Positions 1 to 8,278 of a stretch of 64,000 nt of DNA are shown one piece after another. The notes beneath the pieces are model-generated. The model searched no databases. It was not told the origin of the DNA and worked only from the letters and a program-made list of their open reading frames with translations. Position 1 is the first letter of the stretch; each line of letters begins with the position of its first letter. The DNA lies in assembly GCA_040901765.1 (NCBI GenBank), contig JBBDYG010000111.1:1-64000 (forward strand). Direction: 5' to 3'. A program made the translations under genes and the position numbers. This DNA is from JBBDYG01 sp040901765 (GTDB lineage Bacteria; Planctomycetota; Planctomycetia; Pirellulales; Lacipirellulaceae).

Positions 1-28
1 GCCCCCCAGCCCCCAACCCCCAAATCCA

Positions 29-316
29 ATGCCCCGACCGCGCATCATGAACGAAATCACCCGAGCTATCACTTGCGACCTCCTCGCCCACGGTGCCACG
101 CTCAATTTCGTCGCCCACTTTCTCGGCTGTTCCAAACGCACCATCCAGGCGGAAGCACGGCGCGACCCCGAATTCCGCGCAGACCTCGAGCGGGCCGACA
201 CGGAAGGCGCCATCACGGTCCTCCGTCAATTTCACGAGGCTTCCCGCAAGAATTGGCGCGCCTCGAAGTGGTTTCTCCAAGAACGCTTCCCCGAACGCTT
301 CGCCCGCCGGAGGTAG
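29..316 (+). CDS. Small helix-turn-helix-like protein, function unknown
   Basis: A 95-residue protein. Residues about 22-45 (ATLNFVAHFLGCSKRTIQ) look like a helix-turn-helix, and the acidic, Trp-containing C-terminal half resembles small terminase-like or transposon-linked DNA-binding proteins. A second ATG six codons downstream (position 47) is an equally good start. The gene lies at the window edge and its stop codon is followed at once by an inverted repeat, so its operon context is unknown. No catalytic motif is visible. Recognition as HTH rests on pattern only; the product name is not certain. Confidence 0.55.
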   Translation: MPRPRIMNEITRAITCDLLAHGATLNFVAHFLGCSKRTIQAEARRDPEFRADLERADTEGAITVLRQFHEASRKNWRASKWFLQERFPERFARRR

Positions 317-381
317 GTCAGGCTCCGCCTGACGAATTGGTTTCGGCCAACCCGCCAATCGTCAGGCACAGCCTGACCTAC
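313..381. repeat. Inverted repeat after the first gene
   Basis: The arms GTAGGTCAGGCTCCGCCTGAC (313-333) and its near reverse complement (361-381) are separated by 27 bases; each arm is also a small palindrome around GTCAGGC/GCCTGAC. The left arm overlaps the stop codon region of the preceding gene. The same GTCAGGC...GCCTGAC core recurs at 57064-57085, so this is an interspersed repeat rather than a unique terminator. Confidence 0.7.
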
Positions 382-973
382 GCCTCCGTAGTGAATCCCT
401 TCCAGCAATCCGAAATCACCATGCACAAAATCCGACCTTCACCCTAACCAACAAACGCTCCGCGCGCCGCGTACGCACAATTTCGACTTGTTCCGCAAGA
501 TCACGTCCCACCCACGGTGCGCGCGGAGCCGCAAGTTGTGTCGCCCGTGCGAAATAGAACCCAGGTCGAAAACCGACGCAAACAACCGCTCCGCTACACC
601 ACCCCATTGCCGCAACCCTCTATCCCGCATCGACCTACCGCGATTCAGCCACAACAAATCCCATGAGTTTACGCATCGAAAAACTGGTCCACGCGCAGGC
701 GACCCATTGCGAAACAACCCTATCGACAAGGAAGCCCGCCGCGCAAGCAAGGGCTGCCATTCTGGCACCCCCAGCCCGTCGCTTCCCCGCAATTCGCCCG
801 TTCCTGTCAGCCGCTCCCAAAATCACCCCATGCCCCAAGGCCTTACCCCCCAACAACTTCCGCCGTTCGCGCGCTTCGGCGCGCCGCTTGCTTACAGTCG
901 CCCCGACGGGTTCGCCGTACGCGATCCACACGCGGCGCTATCGGCCGGCGGCTCGGCCGGGTAGCTTTCTGTT
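317..973. other. Long spacer with no convincing gene
   Basis: Open frames are present in several phases but none has a good start, ribosome-binding site and consistent coding character. One frame between 448 and 663 (no ATG) reads as a Pro/Gln/Arg-rich peptide and another between about 830 and 960 has protein-like composition, so a decayed gene with frameshifts is possible. No recognisable domain was seen. Confidence 0.4.
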
Positions 974-1064
974 GGGGCTGTTGGCTCTCGGCTTTCGGCT
1001 ATCAGCCAGAGGAGAATTCCCTCCGATCTGGCTCGACAGCCGATAGCCAACAGCCGATAGCCCC
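974..1064. repeat. Imperfect palindrome, 'GGCTGTTGGCT' family
   Basis: Left arm built from GGCTGTTGGCTCTCGGC units and right arm from the complementary GACAGCCGATAGCCAACAG units. Closely similar elements lie at 28256-28357, 32319-32440 and inside 45839-45991. It sits just upstream of the groES ribosome-binding site. Confidence 0.65.
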
Positions 1065-1098
1065 CATTCACCACCAATATCCGGAGGAGTCTCAACAC

Positions 1099-1422
1099 AT
1101 GCCAGCCGTTGCCACCAAGAAACCCAAGACCAAAGTCAAGCTGCAACCGATCGGCGACAAAGTGGTCGTCGAGCGCGACGTAATGGAAGAGAAGACCAGC
1201 GGCGGAATCTTTCTGCCCGACGCCGCCAAGGACAAGCCCGCCCGCGGCACGATCATCGCCATCGGCACCGGCAAGCTGCTCGACGACGGCAAGCGCGGCA
1301 AGATGCAAGTCAAGCCCGGCGACCGAGTACTCTTCACCACGTATGCTCCCGAAGCCATCGAGCTGGGCGACGACGAGTTCTTGCTCATGAGCGAAAGCGA
1401 CATACTCGCGGTGATTGACTAG
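1099..1422 (+). CDS. groES: Co-chaperonin GroES
   Basis: The 10-kDa lid of the GroEL folding chamber, cytosolic. The 107-residue product has the family signature order: KVKLQPIGDKVVVERD at the start, the mobile loop EEKTSGGIFLPDAAKDKP, a turn with GTGK, then VKPGDRVLFTTYAPEAIELGDDEFLLMSESDILAVID. It carries a short Lys/Thr-rich N-terminal extension (residues 1-14) absent from many GroES proteins. The ATG follows a GGAGGAG ribosome-binding site about ten bases upstream. It precedes groEL on the same strand but with an unusual ~300-base spacer. No CIRCE (HrcA operator) inverted repeat was seen upstream. Confidence 0.97.
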   Translation: MPAVATKKPKTKVKLQPIGDKVVVERDVMEEKTSGGIFLPDAAKDKPARGTIIAIGTGKLLDDGKRGKMQVKPGDRVLFTTYAPEAIELGDDEFLLMSESDILAVID

Positions 1423-1560
1423 GGATTGGGGACTGGGGGCTAGGGACTAGGGAGAAAGGTGCAGGCGACGCCTTCTCCCCAACCCCAAGCCCCCGGCGGC
1501 ACCGAAGCGAACAACTTAAATCACCAATCCGTTCCCCAACGGCACACAACACGTCGAGTA

Positions 1561-1626
1561 GGGACTGGGGGCTAGTGACTAGGGATTCGGGCATTTTTCC
1601 TGCCCTAGTCCCCAGCCCCCAGTCCC
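1561..1626. repeat. Palindrome in the groES-groEL spacer
   Basis: Arms GGGACTGGGGGCTAGTGACT... (1561-1584) and CCCTAGTCCCCAGCCCCCAG... (1603-1626) pair almost completely around an 18-base loop. A further copy of the left-arm motif lies at about 1425-1450. Strings of this type (ggggactgggggctagggact) are shuffled rather than conserved, so this is an interspersed repeat more than a dedicated regulatory site, though it could form a hairpin between the two chaperonin genes. Confidence 0.7.
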
Positions 1627-1720
1627 CAGCCCCGTGGCGAAAGTAAACCAATCAACTCTTACACACGCGCCGCTCTCCAGCAGCGCAGACCTCAAACTAC
1701 CAAACAAGGAGCCACTCCCC

Positions 1721-3349
<1,629 letters not shown>

Positions 3350-3361
3350 CGGACAGCCCAT

Positions 3362-3390
3362 TTAGCCCCCGGCCACTGGCCGGGGGCTAA
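3362..3390. terminator. Strong hairpin downstream of groEL
   Basis: A perfect 13-base stem (TTAGCCCCCGGCC / GGCCGGGGGCTAA) with a 3-base loop starts 12 bases after the groEL stop. There is no run of T after it, so it is a candidate transcript-end or mRNA-stabilising hairpin, not a textbook intrinsic terminator. Confidence 0.55.
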
Positions 3391-3442
3391 GTGCAACAAC
3401 CCGAACCGCACGCCGCGCGAGTGGCGGCGATTTACATAGAGG

Positions 3443-3473
3443 CCCCGGCGGGAGTTTTGTGCTCCTGCCGGGG
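3443..3473. promoter_or_regulatory. Hairpin just upstream of the protease gene
   Basis: A 12-base stem (CCCCGGCGGGAG / CTCCTGCCGGGG, one G-T pair) with a 7-base loop ends about ten bases before the AGGAGG ribosome-binding site of the next gene. Could influence its translation or be another spacer palindrome. Confidence 0.35.
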
Positions 3474-3495
3474 TTCTGTCCACAGGAGGATTCGA

Positions 3496-4341
3496 ATGGG
3501 CAGTTCCACTATTGTCGCACCAAGGTCGTTGGAAGAACGCGGTTATGATGCCTTTTTACAGCGACGAACTGTCCGGCTCATAGACGAGTCAGACGACGCA
3601 GGCGGTGGTTCCGGAGTAACAATTGAAATTGATAATCGCCAATTCATTGCAACAGCAGCACACGTTCTCAAAAATGGTCACGACATTCGCCTTCTAACGC
3701 GCGAATCGGGTTCGCGACTTTACGGTAACTTTCGAGCGGTCCACAAGGATTCGGAAAACGATATTGCGATCATCGAATTGGATGTCGATGAATCTCCGCA
3801 CGAATGGCATGAATACCTAAAGTTGGACGACTGCTCACCCGACTTCGATCCTACGGTTTCAATTCCTGTCCGAGTCTGTGGATATCCGGGCGATTGCGGA
3901 CGCCGCATTCAGCGCGAAGACGACAATGGTGATACTTTAATCATAAACGCGTACGCGACTCTGCATTACGTCACCGATACGATCCCTTTCTTAAATTGGC
4001 CGGCTGTGGGACTCAATCGCGAACCGGATAAAGATACGGACATCTTTTGCGGATTCTCCCCGACCGATCACAGCGAATTGCGCAATCTTAGAAGTCTTGA
4101 GTCTATGGCGACATGGATTGCGATTGACGACTTAAGGCTTAATGGCGCAAGTGGAGGCGGAATCTGGCGAATCGACGCAGTGAACTGCAGCGGCTCGATC
4201 TGGGAACCAAAAGCGAGTCTAGTGGGCATCCAAACAAGTTACTCTCCACAAGGTGAATGGTTACGAGGTACACGCATTTCGGCTTTGCTGCAGTTGTTCG
4301 TCCAGCACTATCCGGATCTTCGCAAAGATCTATCGTCGTGA
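3496..4341 (+). CDS. Trypsin-like serine protease
   Basis: A 281-residue protein with the chymotrypsin-fold triad in order: His56 in FIATAAHVL, Asp89 in ENDIAIIELD and Ser219 in NGASGGGIW. There is no signal peptide or membrane segment, so it probably acts in the cytoplasm, like proteases coupled to conflict or stress systems. The start follows a clear AGGAGG site (about 3484). Its base composition is visibly more AT-rich than groEL and most neighbours, and it has no operon partner, which suggests acquisition by transfer. Substrate unknown. Confidence 0.8.
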   Translation: MGSSTIVAPRSLEERGYDAFLQRRTVRLIDESDDAGGGSGVTIEIDNRQFIATAAHVLKNGHDIRLLTRESGSRLYGNFRAVHKDSENDIAIIELDVDESPHEWHEYLKLDDCSPDFDPTVSIPVRVCGYPGDCGRRIQREDDNGDTLIINAYATLHYVTDTIPFLNWPAVGLNREPDKDTDIFCGFSPTDHSELRNLRSLESMATWIAIDDLRLNGASGGGIWRIDAVNCSGSIWEPKASLVGIQTSYSPQGEWLRGTRISALLQLFVQHYPDLRKDLSS

Positions 4342-4501
4342 AGCACGCCGTAACCACGCCAACGACCGACTCTGCGAGTGCGAAGTAAGTTTCTCAAATC
4401 GGCGAGAATGATTTGGAGACGGTGCAACCGATAGCCCCAGCACCCGCACTACTCGCAATTCCGCGGAAGATTCGCGCAATTATGGTTTCGGAATGTGAAG
4501 C
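4342..4501. other. Spacer, nothing recognised
   Basis: Short spacer between the protease and the repeat-interrupted gene; no gene, RNA or repeat was recognised. Confidence 0.4.
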
Positions 4502-5074
4502 ATGAGGACAAACAAACAAAACCCATCCGCCCGCCAACACGTCGCCAAACTCCTCTCCGACTACAGTTGCAAGAAGCTCTCCGGCGATCAGTTCGTTAAC
4601 GAAGTCGTGAATGTCAGCTACAATAAAGACGAGAATCTGGACCTCGTTGTGGACTGGGTCTTCGAGACTTTCGAGCCGGAGTTCGGCAAACCATCAGAAG
4701 GGGTGGCTGGGGTCGCAGCGAAGCGAAGCCCCCAGCGGAAGTGGTGTCCCGGCCGCAGTCTCAAAATCAATACGCGAAGCGTATCTCTTGACGCATTGCT
4801 TTGCAGTTTTCATCTTCACAGGGTTCGCTGGGGGCTTCGGCTAACGCCTGCGACCCCAGCCACCCGTTCCATTGCTCGATCATTGCAATTTAATAGCATG
4901 GACATTGACTCCCCATCAGAACAAGAACGACCTCAACCCAGCGAATTGACTAGCGACCTGTGGAAACTGCGTCAGCAGAAAGTGGCCAGCGGAGTACCGT
5001 TGCTTACTGAGGAGGAGTTGGACAAAGAGCGAGTCGAGCGGCAAGCCATCAGGAGGGGGTGGCTGGGGTCGTAG
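4502..5074 (+). CDS. Hypothetical protein carrying palindromic-element sequence in frame
   Basis: The first ~66 residues (MRTNKQNPSARQHVAKLLSD onward) read as a natural small soluble protein rich in Asp/Glu/Val. From about residue 67 to 122 the frame runs straight through a 166-base palindromic element without a stop, giving an Arg/Pro-rich stretch. A natural-looking acidic sequence (MDIDSPSEQERPQPSELTSD) then follows from about residue 131, and the last residues and stop codon (GWLGS then TAG) come from the next copy of the same element. The original may have been one gene split by the insertion, or two short genes joined by it. Function unknown; whether the long form is made is uncertain. 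Confidence 0.45.
   Translation: MRTNKQNPSARQHVAKLLSDYSCKKLSGDQFVNEVVNVSYNKDENLDLVVDWVFETFEPEFGKPSEGVAGVAAKRSPQRKWCPGRSLKINTRSVSLDALLCSFHLHRVRWGLRLTPATPATRSIARSLQFNSMDIDSPSEQERPQPSELTSDLWKLRQQKVASGVPLLTEEELDKERVERQAIRRGWLGS
4700..4865. repeat. REPIN-like palindromic element, copy A
   Basis: Outer arms GGGTGGCTGGGGTCG... and ...CGACCCCAGCCACCC enclose a unique-looking centre that contains the small hairpin TACGCGAAGCGTA. The left arm tip reads CAGCGAAGCGAAGCC while the right tip is of the GGCTAACGCCTGCG kind, the opposite arrangement to copies B and C. It lies within a reading frame. Confidence 0.85.
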
Positions 5075-5221
5075 GCGCTAGCCGAAGCCCCCAGCGGAAG
5101 TGGAGTCACGCCCGCAAGCTCAGGATTGATACGCGAAGCGTATCTCTTGACGCATTGCCTTTCTGATTTCATCTTTACAGGGTTCGCTGGGGGCTTCGCT
5201 GCGCTGCGACCCCAGCCACCC
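5057..5221. repeat. REPIN-like palindromic element, copy B
   Basis: Same architecture and direction as copy A, with an inner perfect hairpin GATACGC-GAA-GCGTATC. Left tip is GGCGCTAGCCGAAGCC, right tip CTTCGCTGCGCTGCGACC. It ends 34 bases before the transposase start codon and supplies the stop codon of the upstream reading frame. Confidence 0.88.
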
Positions 5222-5255
5222 TTACCGATCCTCAATCTGTTTTTGCTGCTGTGTC

Positions 5256-5816
5256 ATGGCCAAGCGTCGCCATCGGGTGAACATCAACACGCCGGGCGAC
5301 GCGCACGAGCTTACGTTTTCTTGTTACCATCGCTACCCTTTTCTCCAATCCGAACGGACCTGCCAGTGGTTGGCCGACGCCATCGACCAAGCTCGACGTG
5401 AATTTGACTTTGCGTTGTGGGCATATGTCTTTATGCCCGATCATGCTCATTTGATCGTGTGGCCGCGCCGCCCCGTGTACGACATTGCCGAGATTCGCAA
5501 AGCGATTAAAGCACCTGTCGGCGAAAAGGCGATCACGTACCTATGCCAGCACGCGCCGGAATGGCTGCCCAAAATCACCCGCCAGCGCGGCGATAAAGAA
5601 GAGCGTCTCTTCTGGCAGTCTGGTGGAGGATATGATCGCAATATCGATAAGCCGAGAACATTAATGTCGATGATCGACTACGCACATGCGAACCCACTTC
5701 GCAAAGGACTCGTCACTCGATCTACGCAGTGGAAGTGGTCAAGCGCTGCTTGGTATGCAGACCAGTCAACGATTCCCCTGAACGTCGACCCAATCCCAAT
5801 AGATTGGCTCGAATAA
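5256..5816 (+). CDS. REP-associated tyrosine transposase (RAYT, Y1_Tnp family)
   Basis: Single-strand DNA transposase-like protein of 186 residues, related to IS200/IS605 TnpA, thought to move or process palindromic REP elements. Visible motifs are the metal-binding H-x-H (His63, His65 in FMPDHAHLIV), the candidate nucleophile Tyr126 in GGGYDRNI and the RAYT hallmark YAHANPLRKGLV (142-153). The length is typical and the frame is intact, so it may be active. It is flanked by copy B (34 bases upstream) and copy C (25 bases downstream) of a palindromic element, with a third copy 390 bases upstream. That is the layout expected for a RAYT and its cognate REPINs. Cognacy itself is inferred from position. 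Confidence 0.92.
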   Translation: MAKRRHRVNINTPGDAHELTFSCYHRYPFLQSERTCQWLADAIDQARREFDFALWAYVFMPDHAHLIVWPRRPVYDIAEIRKAIKAPVGEKAITYLCQHAPEWLPKITRQRGDKEERLFWQSGGGYDRNIDKPRTLMSMIDYAHANPLRKGLVTRSTQWKWSSAAWYADQSTIPLNVDPIPIDWLE

Positions 5817-5841
5817 CATAGTCAACGATGCCAACAAGAAG

Positions 5842-5998
5842 GGGTGGCTGGGGTCGCAGGCGCTAGCCGAAGCCCCCAGCGGAAGCTGTTCCCGGTTGCA
5901 AGTTTGGGTTAGAAACGCGAAGCGTGCCTGCTTCACTTCTATTATCATCATCAACTCAGGGTTCGCTGGGGGCCGCTGCGCTGCGACCCCAGCCACCC
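5842..5998. repeat. REPIN-like palindromic element, copy C
   Basis: Outer arms match copies A and B, but the centre has diverged: the inner hairpin has decayed to AACGCGAAGCGTG. Left tip is of the GGCGCTAGCC kind, right tip CCGCTGCGCTGCGACC. It lies directly after the transposase gene. Confidence 0.85.
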
Positions 5999-6060
5999 GT
6001 CGTCCGTGCGCTTGCGAGTCTTCACTGGACCACGCCCGTCAATCCGCGCTACAATTACAA

Positions 6061-6304
6061 CATGAGCATCCAAATCGAAGCCACCTACCGCGACGGGGTG
6101 ATTCACCCCAACCAGCCGCTCGACTTGCCGGACAATACGCCGGTGAGCGTCGTGGTGCCTGCGCCGGAAGAAGTGTCGGTCTCGTTCGATCGAATCTACA
6201 GCCCGCAGCTCGCTCACCCCGAACAGGCCAGCGACTTCGTAATGGAGGTTCGGGAGGCGTCGGATTCCCGTGGCCTTCCCACACTTCCACTGTTATTCTT
6301 GTAG
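6061..6304 (+). CDS. DUF104-like antitoxin-type protein
   Basis: An 80-residue protein whose start (MSIQIEATYRDGVIHPNQPL) and following DNTPVSVVVPAP match the DUF104/AF2212-type antitoxin fold, a small beta-rich DNA- or toxin-binding protein. Such proteins normally end near the DFxMEVRE motif, seen here at about residue 59-66. The remaining 14 residues (ASDSRGLPTLPLLFL region) look like a read-through extension. No PIN-type toxin follows; instead a separate ParE-type pair begins 30 bases later. It may be an orphan antitoxin. Confidence 0.6.
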
Positions 6305-6334
6305 ATAGAAACCGCGGCCCCAGAGACGGTCACC

Positions 6335-6571
6335 ATGCCAGTCACTCTCACCGAACTCGAAAGCTTCCATCAATTCGCCCAACAGAAACTCCGCAACGGC
6401 GGCGCGGAGTCGGTTGAGGAACTGATTCACACGTGGCGACTGGCTCAGGAGCGAGAGGAAGTGCATGCAGCTCTTCGCGAAGCGACTGAGGATCTCCACG
6501 CCGGGCGTTTCCGTCCGGCGGAGGATGTCACTCGCGATGTTCGGCGCAAGTACAATCTTCCCAGCTCATGA
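6335..6571 (+). CDS. Antitoxin of a ParE-type toxin-antitoxin pair
   Basis: A 78-residue, mainly helical, charged protein. The C-terminal part (RFRPAEDVTRDVRRKYNLP) resembles toxin-wrapping tails of ParD/RelB-type antitoxins. Its stop overlaps the start of the downstream toxin by four bases (ATGA), the usual translational coupling of type II pairs. Expected to neutralise the toxin and autoregulate the operon. The DNA-binding fold is not clearly recognisable, so the family is assigned mainly from context. Confidence 0.7.
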   Translation: MPVTLTELESFHQFAQQKLRNGGAESVEELIHTWRLAQEREEVHAALREATEDLHAGRFRPAEDVTRDVRRKYNLPSS

Positions 6572-6897
6572 CCTTTGCAGTCCATACGTTGTGGCGAGCG
6601 GAGCGCGATTTCGATCGCATCGTGGCTTGGCTCTGCGAGCGTTCGCCGCAAGGAGCCGACGCGTGGCTGCGCGCGTGGGAGAAGACGAAAGAAACATTGC
6701 ATGATTCTGCCGACAAGTTCGGCCTCGCGCCAGAAAATGAGGGCCAGGAGCTGGAGGTCCGTGAGATCACTTTTCGCACACGGAAGGGGAAGGATTACCG
6801 AGTGCTCTATACGATCCGCGACCGTAATGTGTACATCATGCATCTTCGCGGACCGGGACAAGACCTTTTGTCACCCGATGAAGTGCAATTTCATTAA
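6568..6897 (+). CDS. ParE/RelE-superfamily toxin
   Basis: A 109-residue toxin of the RelE/ParE fold: N-terminal WRAERDFDRIVAWL helix, central LEVREITFRTRKGKDYRVLYTI strand block with the basic residues used by the family, and a short VYIMHLRGPGQD end. RelE members cleave ribosome-bound mRNA and ParE members poison gyrase; sequence alone does not separate them here, although the length and the lack of an obvious RelE catalytic Tyr/Arg set favour ParE-like. Coupled by ATGA overlap to its antitoxin. Confidence 0.82.
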   Translation: MTFAVHTLWRAERDFDRIVAWLCERSPQGADAWLRAWEKTKETLHDSADKFGLAPENEGQELEVREITFRTRKGKDYRVLYTIRDRNVYIMHLRGPGQDLLSPDEVQFH

Positions 6898-6909
6898 AGC
6901 ACGTTTGCC

Positions 6910-7161
6910 ATGAACTTCACCCTCCTCTTCTGGCTCCTAATCGCCTTCCTTGCGTTCGTCATCGTCCCGATCGCGATGCTACTTTCGATGCGCGATCACC
7001 TGCGTGGCAAAGGGAGCGACCGCCGCGGCGGCAGCGCGACGGCCGGCATCGGCGCGGGGATGCAAGAGCTTGACCGGCTGATCGCGCGGCCGTCGGTCGA
7101 GTTCCTGCAAGAAGCGGAGACGCCCGTGCTTAAACGCGAGGACGACGCGGGTGGGAAGTAA
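6910..7161 (+). CDS. Small single-pass membrane protein, unknown
   Basis: An 83-residue protein with one N-terminal transmembrane helix (residues about 4-26, LLFWLLIAFLAFVIVPIAML) followed by a charged, Gly-rich soluble tail. It begins 12 bases after the toxin stop. No known domain recognised. The tail ends in an acidic stretch. Possibly a conserved planctomycete small protein, but that cannot be confirmed here. Confidence 0.6.
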   Translation: MNFTLLFWLLIAFLAFVIVPIAMLLSMRDHLRGKGSDRRGGSATAGIGAGMQELDRLIARPSVEFLQEAETPVLKREDDAGGK

Positions 7162-7276
7162 ATCGCGGCGTTATTCGCTCGCTTGCGGTCACAAGGGCCT
7201 TCGTCGATATTGGAGCGCGGCCAATCGCGGTCGCTATCCAAACCAACATCAACCCTTAACGGAAAATCGATCAACG

Positions 7277-7561
7277 ATGATTACCGTCGGCATGAATTAC
7301 CACGTGATCGCGGGCAAGCAAGCCGATTTTGAAGCGAAGTTTGCGGGAGTGATCGATGCGTTAAAGGCAGCGAAGGGGCATACCAGCTCCACGCTGTGGA
7401 AGGACGTCGGCGACGATGCCTCGTACCTGATCACCAGCGAATGGTCGGAAGAACAAGCCTTTTTAGACTTCATTCACAGCCAGGCATTCAAAGATGTGAC
7501 GACCTGGGGCAAGGAGCAAATCCTCTCTGGCCGTCCCCAACACAAGATTTACAAGCACTAG
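7277..7561 (+). CDS. Antibiotic biosynthesis monooxygenase (ABM) domain protein
   Basis: A 94-residue dimeric alpha+beta barrel protein of the ABM superfamily. The order MNYHVIAGKQADFEAKF, then GHTSSTLWKDVGDDASYLITSEWSEEQAFLDFIHSQAF, is typical. Members oxidise quinone-like substrates, degrade haem or act as small stress proteins; the haem-ligand pattern is not obvious, so the substrate is open. The ATG at this position was preferred to a GTG upstream because the domain starts here. The next feature is a nested palindrome, then a convergent ferredoxin. Confidence 0.75.
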   Translation: MITVGMNYHVIAGKQADFEAKFAGVIDALKAAKGHTSSTLWKDVGDDASYLITSEWSEEQAFLDFIHSQAFKDVTTWGKEQILSGRPQHKIYKH

Positions 7562-7562
7562 T

Positions 7563-7686
7563 GCTTTGTCACAGCTAGAGATTGGGGTTGAGCATATCAG
7601 CCGCCGGGCGCTAGCCCCCGGTTTTTACTGCTCCAACCGCGGGCTAGCGCCCTGCGGCTAATCCTAAAGCCAAGCTGTGACAAAGC
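7563..7686. repeat. Nested palindrome between convergent genes
   Basis: A perfect 14-base outer stem (GCTTTGTCACAGCT at 7563-7576 with 7673-7686) encloses a 25-base near-perfect inner stem (7599-7623 with 7635-7659, around GGGCGCTAGCCC). It lies between converging transcripts and could also stop transcription from both sides. Confidence 0.8.
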
Positions 7687-7699
7687 CTGGCCCGCCGAC

Positions 7700-8056
7700 T
7701 CACTGATTGACCCATTCGGCAGGCGGTTGGATTTCGGCGGCTGGCTCGTGTCCCGCGTCTTTGCGGCCACTGCCTTCCAAGCGGCTGATGGCGCGAACGG
7801 TCATGTCGTGATCGCACTCGATCTGACAACTGAGCCGGATGCCCGACAGACCGCGGGCAGCGAGCAGATCGCGCTCGGCGACCGTCATGCGATCGGGTTC
7901 ACCGTCGACGAACTCGACGCGGCACGTCGTGCAACGGGCGTTCCCGCCGCAGGCGTGCAATTGATCAATTCCTGCATCCTGCACCAGGGCTAGCACGAGC
8001 CGTTTGCCCTCGGGCACTTCGTATTGGCCTACACCTTCGACGGTTAACATCGGCAT
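7700..8056 (-). CDS. 2Fe-2S ferredoxin
   Basis: A 118-residue electron carrier with a beta-grasp fold. Cluster ligands are Cys36, Cys42, Cys45 (ACGGNARCTTC) and Cys77 (RLSCQIE), spacing C-x5-C-x2-C...C as in adrenodoxin/Isc-type ferredoxins. The region between, with EPDRMTVAERDLLAARGL, is typical of ferredoxins that feed oxygenases or act in general redox metabolism. The last 25 residues form a Pro/Glu-rich tail with no known role. It stands alone on this strand, so its redox partner is unknown. Confidence 0.9.
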   Translation of the reverse strand: MPMLTVEGVGQYEVPEGKRLVLALVQDAGIDQLHACGGNARCTTCRVEFVDGEPDRMTVAERDLLAARGLSGIRLSCQIECDHDMTVRAISRLEGSGRKDAGHEPAAEIQPPAEWVNQ

Positions 8057-8160
8057 GGGTTATTTCCTTTTGCGCTATACAGTAGAGATGGCCGCATTAT
8101 TCCACGCCGGCGGTGGAACGGCAACCAGTGAAAAGAGGCCGCTAGGGTACGCCCAGAGTG

Positions 8161-8204
8161 GCACGAGTCTCCGACTCGTGAGTTCACGACTCGGAGAGTC
8201 GTGC
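8161..8204. repeat. Two tandem mini-hairpins forming one larger hairpin
   Basis: CACGAGTC-TCC-GACTCGTG and CACGACTC-GGA-GAGTCGTG follow each other, and each arm also pairs imperfectly with the other. The structure lies in the shared upstream spacer of the ferredoxin (other strand) and the ceramidase-like gene. Confidence 0.65.
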
Positions 8205-8278
8205 TACAATGGGCAACATTCCAAGCTTGGATTCGATCCCGCGTTCAATCAAGCCATTTCGCGCAGGGCGATATTCGA

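Noticed and set aside
488..964. Open frame upstream of groES
   Set aside because: Pro/Arg/Ser-rich translation with no ribosome-binding site or domain; at best a decayed gene.
974..1098. CIRCE (HrcA) operator before groES
   Set aside because: The required TTAGCACTC-N9-GAGTGCTAA pattern is absent; the inverted repeat here belongs to a dispersed family.
5126..5401. Open frames starting inside palindromic copy B
   Set aside because: They are translations of the element running into the transposase gene in the wrong frame.
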